64,000 bases of DNA from assembly GCA_027489535.1 (NCBI GenBank), contig JAIXZO010000011.1:1-64000 (forward strand), given 5' to 3'. This DNA comes from Hyphomicrobiales bacterium. Lineage in GTDB: Bacteria > Pseudomonadota > Alphaproteobacteria > Rhizobiales > Beijerinckiaceae. The notes beneath the pieces are model-generated. The model was not told where the DNA came from. It ran no database searches and was given only the letters and a program-made list of their open reading frames with translations. Shown here in pieces: positions 40,816 to 50,472 of this stretch. Within the stretch, counting starts at the first letter, position 1. Every line of letters starts with the position of its first letter. The position numbers were made by a program, and so were the translations under genes.

Positions 40816-42267
40816 ATGCCGAGCGGCACCATTCTTGTGGCAGACGACGATGCCGCAATCCGCACGGTCTTGAACCAAGCGCTCGCACGGGCGGGCTATG
40901 AGGTGCGCAGCACCGGTCAGGCTTCCGTCCTTTGGCGTTGGGTGCAGGCCGGGGAGGGCGATCTCGTCGTGACCGACGTCGTGATGCCCGACGAAAACGC
41001 CTTCGATCTCCTTCCCCGGATCAAGAAGGTGCGTCCCGATCTGCCCATCATCGTGATGAGCGCGCAGAACACGTTCATGACCGCGATCCGTGCCAGCGAG
41101 CGCGGCGCTTACGAATATCTGCCGAAGCCGTTCGACCTGAAGGAACTCATCAACATCGTGGGCCGCGCTTTGTCGCGGACGAAGGAGACCGGAATTCCGG
41201 TCCAGCCGGCGCAGGCGGACGAAATTCCGCTGGTCGGTCGTTCGCCCGCGATGCAGGAACTCTATCGGGCGCTCGCGCGCCTCATGCAGACCGATCTGAC
41301 CGTGATGATCACGGGCGAGTCCGGCACCGGCAAGGAACTCGTCGCCCGCGCGCTGCACGATTACGGCAAGCGCGCACGCGGCCCCTTCGTGCCCGTGAAC
41401 ATGGCGGCCATCCCGCGCGATCTGATCGAAAGCGAATTGTTCGGCCACGAGAAGGGCGCGTTCACCGGCGCCCTGCAGCGCTCCACCGGACGCTTCGAGC
41501 AGGCCGAGGGCGGAACGCTGTTCCTCGACGAGATCGGCGACATGCCGATGGATGCGCAGACGCGGCTTCTGCGGGTGCTTCAGCAGGGCGAGTACACCAC
41601 CGTCGGCGGGCGGACACCGATCAAGACCAACGTCCGCATCATCGCCGCCACCAACAAGGATCTGCGCGGCTCGATCCGGCAGGGATTGTTCCGCGAGGAC
41701 CTGTTCTTCCGGTTGAACGTCGTGCCGTTGCGGCTGCCGCCGCTGCGGGAGCGCGCGGAGGACATCCCCGATCTCGCGCGGCACTTCTTCATGCTGGTGG
41801 AAAAGGAAGGGCTGCCGCGCAAGCAGATCGACACGCCAGCGCTCGACCGCCTGAAGCGGCACCGCTGGCCGGGCAACGTCCGCGAGCTGGAGAACATGGT
41901 GCGGCGTCTGGCCGCCCTGTATCCGCAGGAGACGATCACCGAGACCTTGGTCGAAGCCGAGTTGACGGAACCCGAGGCGGCCGGCGCGAGCTATTTCTCG
42001 GGCGAGGCGCTGCCGGAGGCGGCGACGTTGTCCGAATCCGTGGAACGTCACCTGACGAGTTATTTCGGACAGTACGGCAACGATCTGCCGCCTCCGGGCC
42101 TCTATCACCGGCTCTTGCGGGACATCGAAGCTCCGCTGATCACGGCCGCATTGGCCGCGACGCGCGGCAACCAGATCAAGGCGGCGGAGCTGCTGGGGCT
42201 TAACCGCAACACGCTGCGCAAGAAGATCCGCGATCTCGAATTGCCCGTCGTGCGGACGCTTCGCTGA
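40816..42267 (+). CDS. ntrC: Nitrogen regulation response regulator NtrC (GlnG)
   Basis: The 483-residue sigma54-dependent activator has a receiver domain (phospho-Asp in [15 protein letters not shown]). Its AAA+ domain carries Walker A GESGTGKE, the sigma54-contacting GAFTGA motif in [11 protein letters not shown] and Walker [11 protein letters not shown]. The Fis-type C-terminal helix-turn-helix is [20 protein letters not shown]. All functional motifs are intact. It activates nitrogen assimilation promoters. Confidence 0.98.
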   Translation: MPSGTILVADDDAAIRTVLNQALARAGYEVRSTGQASVLWRWVQAGEGDLVVTDVVMPDENAFDLLPRIKKVRPDLPIIVMSAQNTFMTAIRASERGAYEYLPKPFDLKELINIVGRALSRTKETGIPVQPAQADEIPLVGRSPAMQELYRALARLMQTDLTVMITGESGTGKELVARALHDYGKRARGPFVPVNMAAIPRDLIESELFGHEKGAFTGALQRSTGRFEQAEGGTLFLDEIGDMPMDAQTRLLRVLQQGEYTTVGGRTPIKTNVRIIAATNKDLRGSIRQGLFREDLFFRLNVVPLRLPPLRERAEDIPDLARHFFMLVEKEGLPRKQIDTPALDRLKRHRWPGNVRELENMVRRLAALYPQETITETLVEAELTEPEAAGASYFSGEALPEAATLSESVERHLTSYFGQYGNDLPPPGLYHRLLRDIEAPLITAALAATRGNQIKAAELLGLNRNTLRKKIRDLELPVVRTLR

Positions 42268-42371
42268 GCGTCCGCACCTCCCGCTCTGGCCAGAATCGTC
42301 TTTTCCGAGCAACACTGTTGCTGTAAAGCAACGTTCTCCGACGGCGCGAGCCGTCCTTGCGCGCAGGTTTC

Positions 42372-44615
42372 ATGACGATTACAAGCGGCAGCGTTCCGGC
42401 GGGCCCTTCTTCACCTCTTGCGGGAAGCCGCAGACGCACGGTGTTCGGTGCGCTCGTCGTCGTGGCCGCGCTCGTATCGGCCCTCGCCACCTTCCTGGTG
42501 CTGGCGGGCCTCGTCTCGGTCGTCGCGTCGGATCAGGTCGTCGTCGTCCTGTTCGGCGTCAACGCCATCCTCATCTTCTTTCTCGTCTGGCTCGTCGCGA
42601 GCGAGGCATGGCAGCTCGTCAAGGCGCGCCGCTCGGGTGCTGCGGCCGCGGGGCTTCACGCGCGCATCGTCGGCCTGTTCGCCTTCGTCGCGGCACTGCC
42701 TGCGATCCTCGTCGCGGCGGTGGGTTGGCTGACGCTGGAACGCGGCATCGACATCTCGTTCGGCAGGTACGTGCAGGGACTGCTCTCGACCTCGGTCGAA
42801 GTCGCACGCGAATTTCGTGAACTGCAGTGCCGCGCAATGGGCCGCGAGATCAATCTCATGGCCGCCGATATCGGTCGGGCGCGCGGGGCATTCGATCAAA
42901 ATCGACCGTTTTTCCGGGATTTCGTGCGCTCCCGCTCGATGTTTCTCGGTTTTCCCGTAGCCGTTTTGACGAAAGCGGACGGCACGATCATCGAACGCGT
43001 CGAACTGCGCGAAACACCCGGTTTCGAACTGCCGGGCGAGGACGACTTCGCCGCCGCACAGGATCAGGAGGCTTGGTGCCTGATCCCGAAACAAGGCAAC
43101 GTGTTCCGAGCGGTGCTCAAGGTTCCCGGCTTCGACGACGTGTTTCTCGTCGTCGCGCGCGGCGTCGACCCGAAGGCCTTGGAGTTTCCTCGGCAAGCCG
43201 AAGCGGCGGCGAACTATTACGAGGTGCTCACCCAGCGCAAGCTCGGCGTGCAGGTGGCCTTCGCCAGCATGTATGTGCTGATTTCGCTGATCCTGCTGCT
43301 CTCGGCCGTGTGGCTCGGGCTGAGCTTCGCCAACCGGCTGGTGGCGCCCATCCGGCGGCTGATCCACGCGACCGACCAGGTCGCGCTCGGGAATTATCAC
43401 GTGCAGGTGCCGGTCGGCCCGAACGAAGGCGACCTCGCGCATCTCGGCGAAACGTTCAACAAGATGACGGGCGAGCTGAGGCGGCAGCATGACCGTCTGA
43501 CGGCCGCGAGCGATCTGATCGACCGTCGCCGGCGCTTCACCGAAGCTGTGTTGTCCGGCGTTCCCGCCGGCGTGATCGGCCTCGACGGCAAGGGTCGCAT
43601 CACCGTTCTCAACCCGTCGGCCGAGAAGACGCTGGGCGGGCGACGCTCATCGATGCTCGGTCTGGCGCTCGACGAAGTGGTTCCCGAACTCCACGACCTT
43701 CTCGCGGACGCCTCGCGCGAGCGCAGCCGCGAGGTGCAGGGTCAGGTCACGATCCGCAGGGAAGGGCGCGAACGCATCCTCACGGTCCGCATCACCGGAG
43801 AGCAAACGCCGGATGCGGATCGCGGCACCGTGGTAACGCTCGACGACATTTCCGACCTCGTCGCCGCGCAGCGCACTTCCGCCTGGGCCGACGTGGCGCG
43901 CCGCATCGCTCACGAGATCAAGAACCCGCTTACGCCCATCCAGCTTTCGGCAGAGCGGCTTCGGCGGAAATACGGCAAGGTCATCACGGCCGACCGCGAG
44001 ATCTTCGAGCAATGCACGGACACGATCGTGCGTCAGGTCGACGACATCAAGCGCATGGTCGACGAGTTTTCGTCCTTCGCGCGCATGCCCAAGCCGCAGC
44101 CCGACTCCGAGGACGTGCTGGCCGTCGCGCGGCAGGTGCTGTTCCTCATGCGTGTCGGCCATCCCGAGATCGACTTCGTCGAGGACATGCCGGAGCGGCC
44201 GCTGACGGCCCGCTTCGACCGTCGATTGATCTCGCAGGCGCTCACCAACATCGTGAAAAACGCGACCGAAGCCGTCTCCGCGATCCCGGACGAGGAGAGG
44301 GGGCCCGGCGAGATCCGCATCAGGATCACCGAAACCGACGACACAGTGGGCATCGACGTGATCGACAACGGCAAGGGCTTTCCCGTCGAGCAGCGGCGGC
44401 GGCTTTTGGAGCCTTACATGACGACGCGCGAGGGCGGCACCGGGCTGGGCTTGGCCATCGTCGGAAAGATCTTGGAAGACCACGGCGGGGGCATCGAACT
44501 CCTCGACCGCGACGACGAGGCGCGGGGCGCATGCGTGCGCCTGTGGTTCCCGGTCGGAGGGCCCGCGGCGGGCGCTCCGACGGACGGACGCTTACAGAAC
44601 GGGGCCGGCGTATGA
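42372..44615 (+). CDS. ntrY: Nitrogen regulation membrane sensor kinase NtrY
   Basis: The 747-residue kinase has three N-terminal membrane helices (42.4-42.8 kb), a periplasmic sensor part and a further helix (YVLISLILLLSAVWLGLSFA). These are followed by HAMP, a PAS domain (GVPAGVIGLDGKGRITVLNP), an H-box [20 protein letters not shown] and an ATPase domain with NIVKNATEAVS and TGLGLAIVGKILEDHGG. It phosphorylates NtrX and in relatives responds to redox or oxygen and nitrogen. The ATG at 42372 has no strong ribosome site. Confidence 0.96.
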   Translation: MTITSGSVPAGPSSPLAGSRRRTVFGALVVVAALVSALATFLVLAGLVSVVASDQVVVVLFGVNAILIFFLVWLVASEAWQLVKARRSGAAAAGLHARIVGLFAFVAALPAILVAAVGWLTLERGIDISFGRYVQGLLSTSVEVAREFRELQCRAMGREINLMAADIGRARGAFDQNRPFFRDFVRSRSMFLGFPVAVLTKADGTIIERVELRETPGFELPGEDDFAAAQDQEAWCLIPKQGNVFRAVLKVPGFDDVFLVVARGVDPKALEFPRQAEAAANYYEVLTQRKLGVQVAFASMYVLISLILLLSAVWLGLSFANRLVAPIRRLIHATDQVALGNYHVQVPVGPNEGDLAHLGETFNKMTGELRRQHDRLTAASDLIDRRRRFTEAVLSGVPAGVIGLDGKGRITVLNPSAEKTLGGRRSSMLGLALDEVVPELHDLLADASRERSREVQGQVTIRREGRERILTVRITGEQTPDADRGTVVTLDDISDLVAAQRTSAWADVARRIAHEIKNPLTPIQLSAERLRRKYGKVITADREIFEQCTDTIVRQVDDIKRMVDEFSSFARMPKPQPDSEDVLAVARQVLFLMRVGHPEIDFVEDMPERPLTARFDRRLISQALTNIVKNATEAVSAIPDEERGPGEIRIRITETDDTVGIDVIDNGKGFPVEQRRRLLEPYMTTREGGTGLGLAIVGKILEDHGGGIELLDRDDEARGACVRLWFPVGGPAAGAPTDGRLQNGAGV

Positions 44616-45979
44616 GCGCGGATATTCTGATCGTCGACGACGAGGCCGACATCCGCGACCTCGTGGCCGGCATTCTCGAAGACGAAGGCCATCGGGCGCG
44701 CACGGCCGCCAATGCCGACGAGGCGCTTGCCGCCGTCGCGCAGCGCAGGCCCGGTCTCGTCTTCCTCGACATCTGGATTCAGGGTTCGCGGCTCGACGGC
44801 CTGCAAATTCTCGACATCATCAAGGAACAGCATCCCGACCTGCCGGTGGTGATGATTTCCGGCCACGGGAATGTCGAGACGGCGGTCGCCGCCATAAAAC
44901 GCGGCGCCTACGACTTCATCGAGAAACCGTTCAAGGCCGATCGGCTGCTGCTGGTGGCGGAGCGGGCGTTGGAAGCCTCGAAGCTGCGCCGCGAGGTGAA
45001 GGATCTGCGCACCCGCTCGCCGGAATCGGCCGGGATCGTCGGGCGCTCGCACAACGCCAACCAGTTGCGCGCCACGCTGGAGCGCGTAGCGGGCACCAAT
45101 GCGCGCGTGATGATCGTGGGCCCCTCGGGTGCGGGCAAGGAGCTGGCGGCACGCTCGATGCACGCATCCTCGCCGCGCGCGGCCGGTCCGTTCGTGGTCA
45201 TCAATGCGGCGACGATGGACCCCGCCACGGTGGAGTCGGAGCTGTTCGGCATCGACGGCCCCGACGGGCGCGTGAAGAAGATCGGCGCGTTGGAAGAGGC
45301 GCACGGCGGCACGCTCTATCTCGACGAAGTCTCGGACATGCCGCTGGAGACGCAGGCCAAGATCCTGCGCGTGCTCGTGGAACAGACGTTCACGCGCATC
45401 GACGGCTCCACACGCGTGCATGTGGACGTGCGCATCATCTCCTCCACGGCCAAGAGCTTGGAGGCGGAGATTGCCGCCGGGCGTTTCCGCGAGGATCTTC
45501 TGCATCGGCTCAACGTCGTGCCCGTACGCGTGCCGTCATTGGCCGAGCGGCGCGAGGACATTCCCGATCTCATCGATTTCTTCATGACGCAGTTGTCGTC
45601 CGCATCCGGCCTCGTGCGCCGTGTCGTGGCCGAGGACGCGATGGCGGTCCTGCAATCATATGACTGGCCTGGAAACATCCGGCAGCTGCGCAACAACGTG
45701 GAACGCATGCTGATCCTCGCGGCGGGTGAGCCCGACGCACCGATCACGGCGGAGATGCTGCCGCCGGACGTCGGCTCGCTCGTGCCGTCCACCCCCAACG
45801 GCAACGGCGGCGAAAAGCTGATGTCGCTGCCGTTGCGCGAGGCGCGCGAGGTGTTCGAGCGCGAATATCTCGTGGCGCAGATCGGACGCTTCGGCGGCAA
45901 CATCTCCCGCACGGCCGAATTCATCGGCATGGAACGCTCGGCCTTGCACCGCAAATTGAAGAGCCTCGGCGTCGGCTGA
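44612..45979 (+). CDS. ntrX: Response regulator NtrX
   Basis: The 455-residue regulator has a receiver domain (LIVDDEADIRD, phospho-Asp in LVFLDIWIQGSRLDGL). Its AAA+-like domain carries Walker A GPSGAGKE and Walker B TLYLDEVSDMP, and a Fis-type helix-turn-helix GNISRTAEFIGMERSALHRK closes the protein. Where NtrC has GAFTGA, this protein has DGRVKKIGALEEAHGG, so it lacks the sigma54-contact loop and probably works with sigma70 promoters. It overlaps ntrY by 4 bp. Confidence 0.96.
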   Translation: MSADILIVDDEADIRDLVAGILEDEGHRARTAANADEALAAVAQRRPGLVFLDIWIQGSRLDGLQILDIIKEQHPDLPVVMISGHGNVETAVAAIKRGAYDFIEKPFKADRLLLVAERALEASKLRREVKDLRTRSPESAGIVGRSHNANQLRATLERVAGTNARVMIVGPSGAGKELAARSMHASSPRAAGPFVVINAATMDPATVESELFGIDGPDGRVKKIGALEEAHGGTLYLDEVSDMPLETQAKILRVLVEQTFTRIDGSTRVHVDVRIISSTAKSLEAEIAAGRFREDLLHRLNVVPVRVPSLAERREDIPDLIDFFMTQLSSASGLVRRVVAEDAMAVLQSYDWPGNIRQLRNNVERMLILAAGEPDAPITAEMLPPDVGSLVPSTPNGNGGEKLMSLPLREAREVFEREYLVAQIGRFGGNISRTAEFIGMERSALHRKLKSLGVG

Positions 45980-46185
45980 TCGGCATTCCGGGCGACGTAC
46001 TGTCACGGTTATGCCGCATTGCACAAAGAAGGTGCGAGGCCGCGAGAGGCACGCTTTCGTCGTGCTTGCGCTCGAACGTCGAACGGGGCGTAATGGTCAA
46101 GGACCGGTGACCGCTCGACGGCGACGCCGGGAACGATAAAACAAACCCGAGCCTCAACGGCCGGGAAACAAAAACAGAGGCGAGC

Positions 46186-46443
46186 ATGGCCGGCGAACGC
46201 GCTCAAAACTTGCAGGATACGTTCCTCAACAATGTTCGAAAGAACAAGGTCCCCCTGACGATCTTCCTCGTGAACGGCGTGAAGCTGCAGGGCGTCGTGA
46301 CCTGGTTCGACAATTTCTGCGTGCTGTTGCGCCGCGACGGGCATTCCCAGCTCGTATACAAGCACGCCATCTCGACGATCATGCCCGGCCAACCCATCTC
46401 CCTGTTTGAACCGGAAGAGGCGCTGGCGGCTGCAAAGGACTGA
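46186..46443 (+). CDS. hfq: RNA chaperone Hfq
   Basis: The 85-residue protein shows Sm1 ([20 protein letters not shown] and the [20 protein letters not shown] strand region) and Sm2 ([13 protein letters not shown]) motifs. It forms a hexamer that pairs small RNAs with mRNAs. The 206-bp leader after ntrX probably carries its promoter. The hfq-hflX order is conserved across proteobacteria. Confidence 0.99.
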   Translation: MAGERAQNLQDTFLNNVRKNKVPLTIFLVNGVKLQGVVTWFDNFCVLLRRDGHSQLVYKHAISTIMPGQPISLFEPEEALAAAKD

Positions 46444-46444
46444 C

Positions 46445-47830
46445 GTGAGCGGCACAGACAACGATACGGACAAACTCGCTCCGCTGCCGGGAGAACCCGA
46501 AAAGGCCATCGCCGGCGGCACTCCCACTCTCGTCATCGGCCCGTATCCCACCCGCACGCGTGCCGCCGCAGGCGAGCATCGCAATCTCCGCGACTCGACG
46601 GCCCGTCTCGACGAGGCCGTAGGGCTTGCCGCGGCCATCGACCTGAACGTCGTCGAAGCCTTCATCGTCAACGTCGCCAAACCGCGCCCCGCGACCTTTC
46701 TGGGCAAGGGCAAGGTGGAGGAGGTGGCGGGAATGGTGAAGGCGCAGGAGATCCGGCTCGTGATGCTGGATACCGCGCTGACGCCGGTGCAGCAGCGCAA
46801 TCTCGAGAAGGCATGGGGTGCGAAGGTCATCGACCGGACGGGCCTCATCCTCGAAATCTTCGGCCGTCGCGCGCGTACCAAGGAAGGGACGCTGCAGGTC
46901 GAGCTTGCCCATCTGGAATACCAAAAAAGCCGTCTCGTGCGGTCTTGGACCCATCTGGAGCGCCAGCGCGGCGGTTTCGGCTTTCTCGGCGGCCCCGGCG
47001 AAACGCAGATCGAAGCGGACCGGCGCATCATTCTGGAACGCATGGTGCGCATCGAGCGCGACCTCGAACAGGTCAAGCGGACGCGGACGCTGCACAGGGA
47101 AGGGCGGCGGCGCACGCCTTATCCCATCGTCGCGTTGGTCGGCTACACGAATGCCGGCAAATCGACGTTGTTCAATCGCATGACGCAGGCGGAGGTGTTC
47201 GCCGAGGACCTGCTGTTTGCGACGCTGGACCCGACCGCCCGCGTGGTGAAGCTGCCGCACGGCGCGCCGGTGATCTTGTCGGACACCGTGGGATTCATCT
47301 CCGATCTGCCCACGATGCTCGTCGCGGCATTCCGCGCCACGCTCGAAGACGTCATCGAGGCGGACGTCGTTTTGCACGTCCGCGACGTGTTCCACGGCGA
47401 TACGGAAGCGCAGGCGGCGGATGTCGCGTCGATCCTGCGCGACCTCGGCGTCGATCCCGACAGGCACGAGAAGCTGATCGAGGTGTGGAACAAGGCGGAC
47501 CTGCTGCCGCCGCCCGAGCACGAGCAATTGACCAACCGGGCCGCGCTCAAGCCGGCCGAGACCCGTCCGGTCGTGATTTCGGCGCTGACCGGGGAGGGGG
47601 TGGACCGCCTCCTCGCGCTCATCGAGGATCGTCTTTCGGCCGGACGCCCCGTCTACCGGGTCACGGTGACGCCGACCGACGGCGCGACGAGGGCGTGGCT
47701 GCATCAGGAAGGCGAAGTGCTGGAGCGGCGCATGGACGCCGAGGGCAACGAGCAGGTGATCGTGCGCATCGCGACTGAAAAGGAACCGCGGCTGTTGCGG
47801 CGTGCTCCGGGCGCGAAAAAGGTGCGTTGA
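46445..47830 (+). CDS. hflX: GTPase HflX
   Basis: The 461-residue ribosome-associated GTPase has an N-terminal HflX domain ([20 protein letters not shown]). A coiled linker with [19 protein letters not shown] follows, then the G domain: G1 [11 protein letters not shown]3 [13 protein letters not shown]4 WNKADLL. It splits or rescues stalled ribosomes. The start is GTG at 46445, 2 bp after the hfq stop. Confidence 0.96.
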   Translation: MSGTDNDTDKLAPLPGEPEKAIAGGTPTLVIGPYPTRTRAAAGEHRNLRDSTARLDEAVGLAAAIDLNVVEAFIVNVAKPRPATFLGKGKVEEVAGMVKAQEIRLVMLDTALTPVQQRNLEKAWGAKVIDRTGLILEIFGRRARTKEGTLQVELAHLEYQKSRLVRSWTHLERQRGGFGFLGGPGETQIEADRRIILERMVRIERDLEQVKRTRTLHREGRRRTPYPIVALVGYTNAGKSTLFNRMTQAEVFAEDLLFATLDPTARVVKLPHGAPVILSDTVGFISDLPTMLVAAFRATLEDVIEADVVLHVRDVFHGDTEAQAADVASILRDLGVDPDRHEKLIEVWNKADLLPPPEHEQLTNRAALKPAETRPVVISALTGEGVDRLLALIEDRLSAGRPVYRVTVTPTDGATRAWLHQEGEVLERRMDAEGNEQVIVRIATEKEPRLLRRAPGAKKVR

Positions 47831-47847
47831 GGAGGAGGGCGGTCGCG

Positions 47848-48672
47848 CTAGCGTTCCGCCGTCTTCGCTTCGATCCACAACGCTTCCATCTCGTCCAACG
47901 TCGTCTCGCCGGCCGTCTTGCCGGCTTCCGCCAAGCGGCGCTCGATGTGCGCGAAGCGTCGCTCGAATTTCGCGTTGGCTCGGCGCAATGCGTCTTCCGG
48001 ATCGGTTTTCGCGTGACGCGCGAGGTTGGCGACGACGAACAGCAGGTCGCCGATTTCCTCGGCGACGTGTTCCGGGTCGTTCTCGTCCAAGGCCTCGGCA
48101 ATTTCCTCCGTCTCTTCGCGGATCTTCGCCAAGACCTGTCGCGCATCGTTCCAGTCAAAACCGACGCTCGATGCCTTCGACTGCAGCTTTTCGGCACGCA
48201 TCAGCGCGGGAAGGGCGTGCGGTATGCCGTCGAGAAGTCCCTGATGCTCGTCGACATACGTTCCGGCCGCCTGACGCTCCGCCCGGCGCAACGCCTTCTC
48301 CTCGGCCTTGATGCCGCCCCAGAGCGCCTTCACTTCGTCCGGCTTCAGGTCGCGGGCGTCGCCGAAGATGTGGGGATGGCGCCGCACGAGCTTTGCCGTG
48401 ATCGCCGCGACCACGTCCGGAAATGCGAACAGGCCTTTCTCCTCGGCCATGCGGGCGTGAAACACGACCTGGAGCAACAAGTCGCCGAGTTCGTCCTTGA
48501 GGTCGAGAAGGTCGCCGCGCGCGATCGCATCCGCGACCTCATAGGCTTCCTCGATCGTGTAGGGCGCGATGGAAGCGAAATCCTGCTCGATATCCCAAGG
48601 ACATCCCGTATCGGGCGCGCGCAGCGCGGCCATGATGGCGATCAGGCGTTCGATGTCGGAGGAAGGCGTCAT
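47848..48672 (-). CDS. mazG: Nucleoside triphosphate pyrophosphohydrolase MazG
   Basis: The 274-residue protein has two MazG modules. The first contains [40 protein letters not shown] (metal ligands E/D). The second contains [20 protein letters not shown] and [14 protein letters not shown]. It hydrolyses NTPs to NMPs and limits ppGpp or aberrant nucleotides. It is convergent with hflX, 17 bp apart. MTPSSD at 48672 is taken as the start; an in-frame ATG at 48699 is possible. Confidence 0.96.
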   Translation of the reverse strand: MTPSSDIERLIAIMAALRAPDTGCPWDIEQDFASIAPYTIEEAYEVADAIARGDLLDLKDELGDLLLQVVFHARMAEEKGLFAFPDVVAAITAKLVRRHPHIFGDARDLKPDEVKALWGGIKAEEKALRRAERQAAGTYVDEHQGLLDGIPHALPALMRAEKLQSKASSVGFDWNDARQVLAKIREETEEIAEALDENDPEHVAEEIGDLLFVVANLARHAKTDPEDALRRANAKFERRFAHIERRLAEAGKTAGETTLDEMEALWIEAKTAER

Positions 48673-48809
48673 GAGAGTTCCGCGGGGGTGGTCGGTCACG
48701 TGGCAGGCAATCCGGTGCTATGCGCGGCAGGCGGCCGGACGGTCGGACCTTATGCAGGCCGCAGCGTGAGAGGAAGAAGCTCGATGCCCACCACGCCCAC
48801 CTGATCTAT

Positions 48810-48837
48810 GAGTCGCATAAGACATATTATGGAACTA
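48810..48837. other. dif: Candidate dif site (XerC/XerD chromosome dimer resolution)
   Basis: The left arm GAGTCGCATAA (48810-48820), 6-bp spacer GACATA (48821-48826) and right arm TTATGGAACTA (48827-48837) have the 11-6-11 layout of dif. The arms keep the inner CGCATAA and TTATG of the E. coli site, and the spacer is the right length. It lies in an AT-rich island in the 217-bp mazG/MBL gap, which has no gene. GGGNAGGG octamers switch strand at this point, which supports terminus location. XerC and XerD are not in the window. Confidence 0.8.
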
Positions 48838-48889
48838 AAAAGCATCTATCGGCAACGCAGTTGCTTACGTCCATCGGCTCCGACGTCGG

Positions 48890-49693
48890 TCAATCGATCC
48901 GCAGGTCGATGGTCATCCCGTCATAGGCCGGTTCGATATGCGGCGGCAGTTCGCGGCGCAGCGTGTCGTAGTCGAGATCGGTGTGGAGATTGGTCAAGAC
49001 GGCGCGACGCGGATTGAGCGCATCGATCCAATCCAACGCTTCCTGAAGCGAGAAATGCGACGGATGCGGCGTCAGACGCAGCGCGTCGATGATCCACACG
49101 TCGAGGCCGCGCAACGCGTCCATGCTCTCGGGCGGAACGGCTTTGACGTCCGGGGTATAGGCCACGTTGCCGAACCGGAAACCGAGCGCGTCGATCTCGC
49201 CGTGGTTTACCGGAAACGGCAAAGCCCGGATCGCGCCTCCAGGTCCGTCGATCTCGACGAAACGGTGATGCGTCAGCCGGTGCTCGGTGAGAATGGGCGG
49301 ATAGAAGCTGCCGGACGGCGATTTGAAGCAGTAGCCGAAGCGGTCATTCACGCCGTACGAGGTCGCCTCATCCATCCAGACGGGCATCTTGCGCTTATGA
49401 TGGATCACGAGCGGCCGCACGTCGTCGATGCCGTGAGTGTGGTCGGCATGATCATGGGTCAGCAAAACCGCTTCGAGATAGGTGACGTCCGTGCTCAGAA
49501 GCTGCTCGCGGACATCGGGCGAAGTATCGACCAAAACTTGTGTTTTTCCGACTGCCGACATCCGTTCCACGAGGATCGAACACCGCCGGCGACGATTGCG
49601 CGGCTGGGCCGGGTCGCACCGCCCCCAACCTTGAGCCACGCGCGGCACGCCGCCCGAGGATCCGCAGCCGAGAATGGTGATGCGCGCGTTCAT
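48890..49693 (-). CDS. MBL-fold metallo-hydrolase (PhnP-like)
   Basis: The 267-residue protein has the metal-binding HDHADHTHGIDD motif, an N-terminal TILGCGSSGGVPR, LPFPVNHGEIDALGFRFGN and a late NLHTDLDYDTL. This matches the PhnP/RNase Z-like phosphodiesterase branch of the metallo-beta-lactamase fold. No phn genes are nearby, so it is probably a general cyclic phosphodiesterase. Its ATG overlaps the tatD stop; metG-tatD-MBL is a conserved alphaproteobacterial order. Confidence 0.93.
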   Translation of the reverse strand: MNARITILGCGSSGGVPRVAQGWGRCDPAQPRNRRRRCSILVERMSAVGKTQVLVDTSPDVREQLLSTDVTYLEAVLLTHDHADHTHGIDDVRPLVIHHKRKMPVWMDEATSYGVNDRFGYCFKSPSGSFYPPILTEHRLTHHRFVEIDGPGGAIRALPFPVNHGEIDALGFRFGNVAYTPDVKAVPPESMDALRGLDVWIIDALRLTPHPSHFSLQEALDWIDALNPRRAVLTNLHTDLDYDTLRRELPPHIEPAYDGMTIDLRID

Positions 49694-50472
49694 GCGGGCC
49701 GCCGCGCTTTGCCGAACAGACGGAAGAAGTTGTCGGTGGTCGCCGCTGCGATCTCCGCAGCCGTCACGCCCTTCACCTCGGCCAACGTCTTTGCCGTCTC
49801 GACGACGTAAGACGGCTCGTTGCGTTGCCCGCGATGCGCCTGAGGCGCGAGATAAGGCGCATCGGTTTCCACCAGCAGACGATCGAGCGGCACCGCCGCC
49901 GCGATCGCGCGCACCTCATCAGACCGTTTGAAGGTCAAAATGCCGGAAAAAGACACGAAAAGTCCAAGCTCGACGCCGACCCGCGCCAATTCCGGGGACG
50001 AGGAGAAGCAGTGGAGCACGGCGGCGAAAGCGCCCTTCCCCATCTCCTCCCGTAGCGTCGCAGCCATGTCGGCATCCGCGTCGCGCGCGTGGATCACGAG
50101 CGGCAGGCCGGTGATGCGGGCCGCCGCGATCTGGGTCCGGAACACCCGGTCGGCGACGTCTCGCGAGACCTTGTCGTAGTGATAATCGAGTCCCGCCTCG
50201 CCGAGGCCGACGCATTTCGGATGCGCGGACAAGCACACGTAGGTCTCAATCGGAATGTCGGGTTCGTCGCCGGCGCTCAGCGGATGCGTACCGACGGTGC
50301 ACCAGACGTCGTCATGGGCTTCCGCGATGGACCTATAGGCGTCGAAGCGCGCGACCTTCGTCGAGATCGTCACCATCGTGCGCACGCCCGCAGCCCGCGC
50401 GCGCGCGATCACGGCGTCCCTTTCGGGCTCGAAGTCCGGAAAATCGAGATGGCAGTGGCTGTCGACCAGCAT
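49690..50472 (-). CDS. tatD: TatD family metal-dependent hydrolase
   Basis: The 260-residue TIM-barrel nuclease-like protein has the metal-binding DSHCHLDFPDF at the N-terminus, GEAGLDYHY, LPLVIHARDAD, VLHCFSSSPELA, and VETDAPYLAPQAHRG. TatD proteins act as DNA exonucleases or D-aminoacyl-tRNA deacylases. Start and stop overlap those of metG and the MBL gene, giving tight coupling. Confidence 0.96.
   Translation of the reverse strand: MLVDSHCHLDFPDFEPERDAVIARARAAGVRTMVTISTKVARFDAYRSIAEAHDDVWCTVGTHPLSAGDEPDIPIETYVCLSAHPKCVGLGEAGLDYHYDKVSRDVADRVFRTQIAAARITGLPLVIHARDADADMAATLREEMGKGAFAAVLHCFSSSPELARVGVELGLFVSFSGILTFKRSDEVRAIAAAVPLDRLLVETDAPYLAPQAHRGQRNEPSYVVETAKTLAEVKGVTAAEIAAATTDNFFRLFGKARRPA

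Noticed and set aside
39586-42315. 909-codon - strand open frame opposite ntrB and ntrC
   Set aside because: Shadow of ntrB/ntrC: same compositional artefact, no recognisable domain, no ribosome site.
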